Part shown: positions 20,378-23,878 of the stretch, one piece after another
Layout of the letters: each line of letters starts with the position of its first letter
Position numbering within the stretch: the first letter of the stretch is position 1
DNA from: DYTH01 sp964552725
GTDB lineage: Bacteria > Desulfobacterota > Syntrophia > Syntrophales > UBA5619
DNA length: 23,878 nt
NCBI GenBank assembly: GCA_964552725.1
Contig: CAZKHU010000041.1
Location: 1 to 23,878, forward strand
Reading direction: 5' to 3'
Made by a program: the position numbers and the translations under genes
The notes under the pieces: generated by a model
What the model was told of the DNA's origin: nothing
Databases searched by the model: none
What the model saw: the letters and a program-made list of their open reading frames with translations, nothing else

Positions 20378-22336
20378 TTACCACCTCCCTGATGTACGTT
20401 CTTTGTTGGACTTTTCGTGACTTGTGTGTGACGCATCCGGCCTTTCGGACGGAGTTTCATTTTTCCGGCGAAGATGCGCAGCCATCATCTTGACCGACGG
20501 CAGCCAAGAACTGTCGGCGCAGGCAGCGGCCAGGCATTCCGCATCGAGATAATGGTTCGCCGTGTGGACGCGCTTCCAATATCTCTTTCCGCGTCGGTCT
20601 TTGCGGAGTTCCTCGGCGAGGAGCTGGGCGGCATAGTCTTTGCCCGTCTCGCTGTGGAGGAAAAAGCGCTGCGTCTGCACCCTCTCGCCTATTTTCTGCC
20701 CCTGGGGGTCGAGGATCGGCTCCACGCCGCGATCCAGGCGGAAATGGACCAGCTCCTTGAAGGCCGAGGTATCAATCAGGCGGACCTCGAGTCCCCCCGG
20801 TATGATCAGATTACTCCGGGGAAGTTTGTCGATCACCGTTGGGCGGACCCTCTGGAACTGGGGGCGGGAAGCGCCCTTTGTCCCGAAGACGCGGCCTCGG
20901 CCGTTTTCCCGCAGCCATTGATAGATCTCTTCGGTTCGGGTCCATATATTATCCTCAGTCTGCCCGCCGCCGGTGTCCATCCCGGCGCGCCAGATCTCCA
21001 TCGTGTTCTGTGAATCCTGTATCCGGTAGGCGGTCTGAAAGAGGAGGGCCTCGACGCCGGCCCAGTCGCTGAGAAACCCGTACTGAATCAGCCAGGAAGT
21101 GAGGTCCTCCGCCCAGGCGCGGACGACGAACCAGAAGCCCGTCTTTTGGACGTCGATCCCCGCGGTTAGCACGACGGCTTCCTGCGGGACGATCAGCGGC
21201 GGGATGTCGGTTTTGTGCTCGAGGACCTTCGACTCCTCCTTTGGGATGGCGTCGTCCTTCCAGACTTCCGCTTTGTGCTGGGTGATAAAAACCATCCGCT
21301 TCCCGGGATCGTCGAGGCCGCGCAAGTAAGCGGCGACGACCGAGGAGAGCGAAACGAAGGGCGAGGGATAGGATGGCAGGTGGAAGGCCACGACCAGGGG
21401 GCGCTCGACCGGGACCTCCGCCTGCCAGGCGCCCTTGGCGACAGCCATGTCGCGTTTGTGGTCGTCCCAGAACATGCCGCATTTTTCGCACTGATATTCG
21501 GCCAGGCGCTTCCGGACAATCTCGCGCGGGTCGCTGCATGATTTCGGCCAGACGAACTGGCCAAAGTGCATCACCTGGGGCGCCTGGCAGATCGGGCAGA
21601 CGACGTGATAGCGGCGCAGTTCGTCGGCGTCCTGTTCGATCGCGCGGCCGATATAACCGGACTCGTCAGCGGGGGTGGAGAGGTCAATGATCTTCTTCGT
21701 AAACGGGTAGGCGTTCGTCCGGATCTCGGAGAGCGCGAGCGGGTCGGCCTCCTTCCCTGAAAAGTCAGGGAACTTGTCGATCTCGTCGCGGATGAGGTAT
21801 TTGATCGACTCGGAGGAAAGCTCCGCGGCGGAGGTCGCCCAGGCCATCATGAAGTCCATCCCGTTCGTGAAATTGACGGCGAGGGTCGTCGTGTCGGAGA
21901 CGCCGGGGCCGAGCAGCTCGGAGATCCGGGACGTCCCCTTGAACATGGGTATGACGCGCCGGCGGGCGATCCTTTTTGTCACCTTTTCATCCGGGCCGAC
22001 ATACATCGCCGGGCCGGGGTCCTGATCGATCATGTGGCAGAGGAAATTAAAAGCGACCTGCGTCTTCCCGGTTTGCGGCGCAAACATAAGGATGATCCGC
22101 CGGACGAACGGCTCGCAGATGCAGTCCATCGGCCCGACCAGATAAGGCGTGACGTCGTTCCGCCAGCGGCCGGTCATCGGCCCGTTGGTCACCACCCGGT
22201 GGCGGGCGGCCCACTGGGAAGTGGTGATCCGCTCCTTCGCCCGGAATACCCGCCGCTCGCCAGAGGTGAAGACGAGGGTGTCAGGATACTGGGTATCCGG
22301 ATCGCGATGTAGTATAGCGGCGGTTGATGCCATCAT
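20378..22336 (-). CDS. Terminase large subunit, GpA family
   Basis: A 652-aa packaging motor: ATPase that pumps DNA into proheads plus a nuclease that cuts genome ends. The start is ATG 22336, sharing its A with the TAA of the small subunit (GAGGA six nt upstream). Walker A is FAPQTGKT (85-92), Walker B is YLIRDEID (180-187). A GpA-type zinc site is visible as C247-x2-C250 and C283-x2-C286. The nuclease domain begins with LTAGIDVQKTGFWFVVRAW (390-408), D395 being the likely metal ligand, and RGKRYWKRVHTANHYLDAEC near residue 600 is the usual closing block. The family often makes cohesive ends (lambda gpA). The length matches the family. Confidence 0.97.
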   Translation of the reverse strand: MMASTAAILHRDPDTQYPDTLVFTSGERRVFRAKERITTSQWAARHRVVTNGPMTGRWRNDVTPYLVGPMDCICEPFVRRIILMFAPQTGKTQVAFNFLCHMIDQDPGPAMYVGPDEKVTKRIARRRVIPMFKGTSRISELLGPGVSDTTTLAVNFTNGMDFMMAWATSAAELSSESIKYLIRDEIDKFPDFSGKEADPLALSEIRTNAYPFTKKIIDLSTPADESGYIGRAIEQDADELRRYHVVCPICQAPQVMHFGQFVWPKSCSDPREIVRKRLAEYQCEKCGMFWDDHKRDMAVAKGAWQAEVPVERPLVVAFHLPSYPSPFVSLSSVVAAYLRGLDDPGKRMVFITQHKAEVWKDDAIPKEESKVLEHKTDIPPLIVPQEAVVLTAGIDVQKTGFWFVVRAWAEDLTSWLIQYGFLSDWAGVEALLFQTAYRIQDSQNTMEIWRAGMDTGGGQTEDNIWTRTEEIYQWLRENGRGRVFGTKGASRPQFQRVRPTVIDKLPRSNLIIPGGLEVRLIDTSAFKELVHFRLDRGVEPILDPQGQKIGERVQTQRFFLHSETGKDYAAQLLAEELRKDRRGKRYWKRVHTANHYLDAECLAAACADSSWLPSVKMMAAHLRRKNETPSERPDASHTSHEKSNKERTSGRW

Positions 22337-23247
22337 TAGTCTTCCTCTTCTTCTTTGTCGTCCTCGTCCCGATCCGCCGACGGGAGAGGGACCTTGAATT
22401 CCTTCTCTTCACTGTAGCGGGCCAGGAACGCTTCGACGCGGCCAAGGATCCACTCGATCACATCTGGGATCTTTCCGGCGTCTCCGCCCGCCAGAGAGAC
22501 GATCCCGCCCGCCTCGGAGGATGCGAACGTCTCCAGGTCGTTCCGGAAGATCGCGGCGCGTTTGGCCAGCTCCGCTTCGAAGAGCTCCTTCGGGACATAC
22601 GCGCCGGAGAATGTCTCCACCTTCATCGTCCAGTGGCGCGCCTGGGCCTTCGTCTTGTCGATCTCGGCGACCAGCTTTTCCTGCTGCAGCTTGTCGAGTT
22701 TCCCGGATTGGCCGCCGTCCAGGCGATTGAGGTAGGTCTCGGCGTAGCGCTCGACATCGGCCATCCGGAAGGAGCCGTCCGGACCGGGGCGGATCTTCCC
22801 CTCTTTTTTATGATTATAGACGGCGCTCTTGTGAACCTTCCATCCCTGTCCGGACAGATAATCGACCACGGCCAGGATGTTGGCCAGGGATTTTTCGTCC
22901 TGGAAGTGCTTCCCCCAGAGGTCGATGACGAAAGCCTCCAGGGCTCCCTCCGCCTTTTTCCAGTCATCCAGGCGCGCCGAGGTGGATTCCGCCTGGTAGT
23001 CCTTCAGGCATTTGATGACGGCGTTGTGCAGAACCTTGAGTGTGATCTGATCCTGCTGATCGGCCACATCGAGGAGGCGCTTGATCTTTTCCTGATCCAT
23101 TTTCCCTTCCGATATCGCCAGGCAGACCATCCAGGCGCGCTGGGCATTGGTAGCGCGGTCCCAGTCATCGGCCGCGACGGCCTGTTTCTGATCCGGCTTT
23201 TTCCCAGCCCGCTCTATTTCTGATCCGGCTTGTTTTTCCTTTACCAT
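22336..23247 (-). CDS. Terminase small subunit (Nu1-like winged helix)
   Basis: A 303-aa protein from ATG 23247, overlapping the end of the 38-codon gene by 7 nt; its own ribosome binding site is weak (AAGGGG 13 nt upstream), so it may be coupled. Residues about 121-175 form a winged-helix unit, with VVDYLSGQGWKVHKSAVYNH (127-146), KEGKIRPGPDGSFRMADVER (148-167) and YAETYL, the pattern of Nu1-type terminase small subunits that recognise the packaging site. A coiled-coil stretch follows (185-232: KLQQEKLVAEIDKTKAQARH onward), then a helical domain, and an acidic tail (DRDEDDKEEEED). It is longer than lambda Nu1 (181 aa) because of an extra 120-residue N-terminal helical part. It should guide TerL to DNA. 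Confidence 0.85.
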   Translation of the reverse strand: MVKEKQAGSEIERAGKKPDQKQAVAADDWDRATNAQRAWMVCLAISEGKMDQEKIKRLLDVADQQDQITLKVLHNAVIKCLKDYQAESTSARLDDWKKAEGALEAFVIDLWGKHFQDEKSLANILAVVDYLSGQGWKVHKSAVYNHKKEGKIRPGPDGSFRMADVERYAETYLNRLDGGQSGKLDKLQQEKLVAEIDKTKAQARHWTMKVETFSGAYVPKELFEAELAKRAAIFRNDLETFASSEAGGIVSLAGGDAGKIPDVIEWILGRVEAFLARYSEEKEFKVPLPSADRDEDDKEEEED

Positions 23248-23357
23248 TTACATGAGGCCCCTTTCGTGATATCGGCTCCCATGCGGATGGTAGCGCCTCG
23301 GCGCCCTGTGTTATCGGCACAGGTCCTTTGGGAATTACAGCTCCCCGAGAATGCCAT
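23241..23357 (-). CDS. 38-residue Cys-containing small protein
   Basis: An unlisted frame from ATG 23357, preceded by GGAAGG with 4-nt spacing, to TAA 23243-23241, overlapping the terminase small subunit start. The product begins MAFSGSCNSQRTCADNTG and ends GASCKW, with Cys at 7, 13 and 36. The ribosome binding site and the overlap with terS support translation. It may be a metal-binding mini-protein or a coupling leader for terS, whose own ribosome binding site is poor. No homologue comes to mind with certainty. Confidence 0.45.
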   Translation of the reverse strand: MAFSGSCNSQRTCADNTGRRGATIRMGADITKGASCKW

Positions 23358-23376
23358 TCGCCCTTCCTTTGAAACT

Positions 23377-23393
23377 ATATAGTTGACTCCATT
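23377..23393 (+). repeat. 17-bp inverted repeat, left arm
   Basis: ATATAGTTGACTCCATT on the plus strand; its exact reverse complement is at 23614-23630. It lies 9 bases beyond the stop of the 59-codon gene and includes most of the palindrome AACTATATAGTT (23373-23384). No mismatch over 17 bp. The arms enclose 220 bases holding that gene and its ribosome binding site. Confidence 0.95.
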
Positions 23394-23402
23394 GTTTACT
23401 AA

Positions 23403-23582
23403 CTACTCAGGTTTTTGCTCAAAGTTCTGGCAATTCAGGTCAACTGATCCACTGCCAAGATGCCCTTTTTCGGCTGGCCATACCGAATGAATTCCACTGA
23501 TGGCGCCGTTGATAAAGTGACGGTCGTTACATTTGTCTTTCTTGATACAGGTTTCGCATTTTGTGATCAAAGAATAAGACAT
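23403..23582 (-). CDS. 59-residue Cys/His-containing small protein
   Basis: An unlisted gene from ATG 23582, with a strong AAAGGAGG box six nt upstream, to TAG 23405-23403. The product starts MSYSLITKCETCIKKDKC (C9, C12, C18), continues DRHFINGAISGIHSV (H22, H31) and ends with GHLGSGSVDLNCQNFEQ (H41, C51). The Cys/His pattern suggests one metal site, probably zinc. Similar small 'C..C....C.DRH...GAI..IH' proteins are common in phage and bacterial genomes, but I know no proven function. The gene is bracketed by the 17-bp inverted repeat, unlike any other gene here. A TTGACT within the upstream arm, 17 nt before CTAAAC, could be a weak own promoter. Confidence 0.8.
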   Translation of the reverse strand: MSYSLITKCETCIKKDKCNDRHFINGAISGIHSVWPAEKGHLGSGSVDLNCQNFEQKPE

Positions 23583-23613
23583 ATTTACCTCCTTTGTTTA
23601 GGTACTTCGGATT

Positions 23614-23630
23614 AATGGAGTCAACTATAT
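23614..23630 (-). repeat. 17-bp inverted repeat, right arm
   Basis: Reverse complement of 23377-23393, 31 bases upstream of the 59-codon gene start. On the minus strand it reads ATATAGTTGACTCCATT. In the transcript the two arms could pair into a long-range stem around the whole gene; in DNA they resemble ends of a small 254-bp element. A CCCTTCNTTT motif occurs outside both arms (23361-23370 and 23636-23645), too short to call a target duplication. Confidence 0.95.
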
Positions 23631-23878
23631 GATCTCCCTTCTTTTTGCTCGGCCCGGTTTGCCCTTCCACAACAGCCAAAAAATGGAAACAATCATGGAA
23701 ATCTGCAAAGATCATTGAATCAGCCCGGCGGCTGAACTGGTACCACCCCACCAAGGTCTTCCGCCTGGACGGCAGCACTCTCCCCTGCCCCGGCCGGAAT
23801 TAAGCAAGCCTGCTCCCGGGGAAACGCTTCTCCCAATGACATTTGACTCATGTTCTCTATGATCTTCTCCTTTCAATA
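23631..23878 (-). other. Right-edge region without a confident gene
   Basis: Two competing minus frames exist. A 43-codon frame (ATG 23851 to TGA 23722-23720) has an AAGGAG box, but 15 nt from the ATG, and a Pro/Gly-rich product starting MSQMSLGEAFPREQACLIPA. An 83-codon frame (GTG 23778 to 23527) contains VGWYQFSRRADSMIFADFHD but overlaps the strong ribosome binding site and start of the 59-codon gene in another frame, and has no good start. I cannot choose between them; neither is recognised. Confidence 0.3.

Noticed and set aside
22324..23223. Plus-strand frame of 299 codons
   Set aside because: Antisense to the terminase small subunit over its whole length.
1..23878. CRISPR array, IS element, integrase or attachment site
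   Set aside because: No spaced repeats, transposase or recombinase motifs were seen; the only repeats are those listed.

Overview
The window is a continuous late (virion) gene block of a tailed, siphovirus-type bacteriophage or prophage. Every gene I can support lies on the minus strand, so the biological order runs from high to low coordinates. The gene order follows the lambda plan: terminase small and large subunits, gpW-like connector, lambda-type portal, prohead protease and capsid, FII-like connector, gpZ-like and gpU-like tail proteins, tail tube, G/GT chaperone with a -1 frameshift, tape measure. The protein families are mosaic (GpA-type terminase, protease-capsid fusion with a Mu gpT-like head part, DUF2190-like decoration protein). 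The lytic genes (Sec-exported lytic transglycosylase, small membrane proteins, membrane-anchored protein with an outer-membrane-like C-terminus) point to a Gram-negative host. No integrase, repressor or replication gene is visible, so integrated versus free phage cannot be decided. The DNA is GC-rich; naming a host would be a guess.

Layout, right to left. 23878-23241: small-gene region with a 59-codon Cys-containing gene bracketed by a perfect 17-bp inverted repeat, and a 38-codon gene that overlaps the terminase start. 23247-20378: terminase small and large subunits. 20377-19361: two predicted DNA-binding proteins (winged helix; multi-HTH plus zinc ribbon). 19360-19158: non-coding gap with four 11-bp G-rich tandem repeats beside a TTGACA box on the plus strand. 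19157-13765: connector, portal, protease-capsid fusion with a strong internal ribosome binding site, decoration protein, a stable hairpin, and small head completion proteins. 13768-12611: gpZ-like and gpU-like proteins.

12603-8801 is a six-gene accessory cassette lying between the tail terminator and the tail tube. It holds two paralogous DUF115/Maf-like proteins, a ParB/sulfiredoxin-like protein, two SAM methyltransferases and a methyltransferase-glycosyltransferase fusion. All six overlap by 4 or 8 nt and should be translated as a coupled unit. This is the best candidate for an undescribed modification system; its target (virion protein, DNA or host surface glycan) is not shown by the sequence.

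8782-7073: tail tube and G/GT tail chaperones, with a duplicated gene boundary between them. 7076-5213: lysis-type cassette placed, unusually, between GT and the tape measure. 5211-1: tape measure (892 aa, implying a tail near 130-140 nm by the usual rule of about 1.5 A per residue), two small tail-associated proteins and the start of a large appendage protein cut by the left edge of the window.
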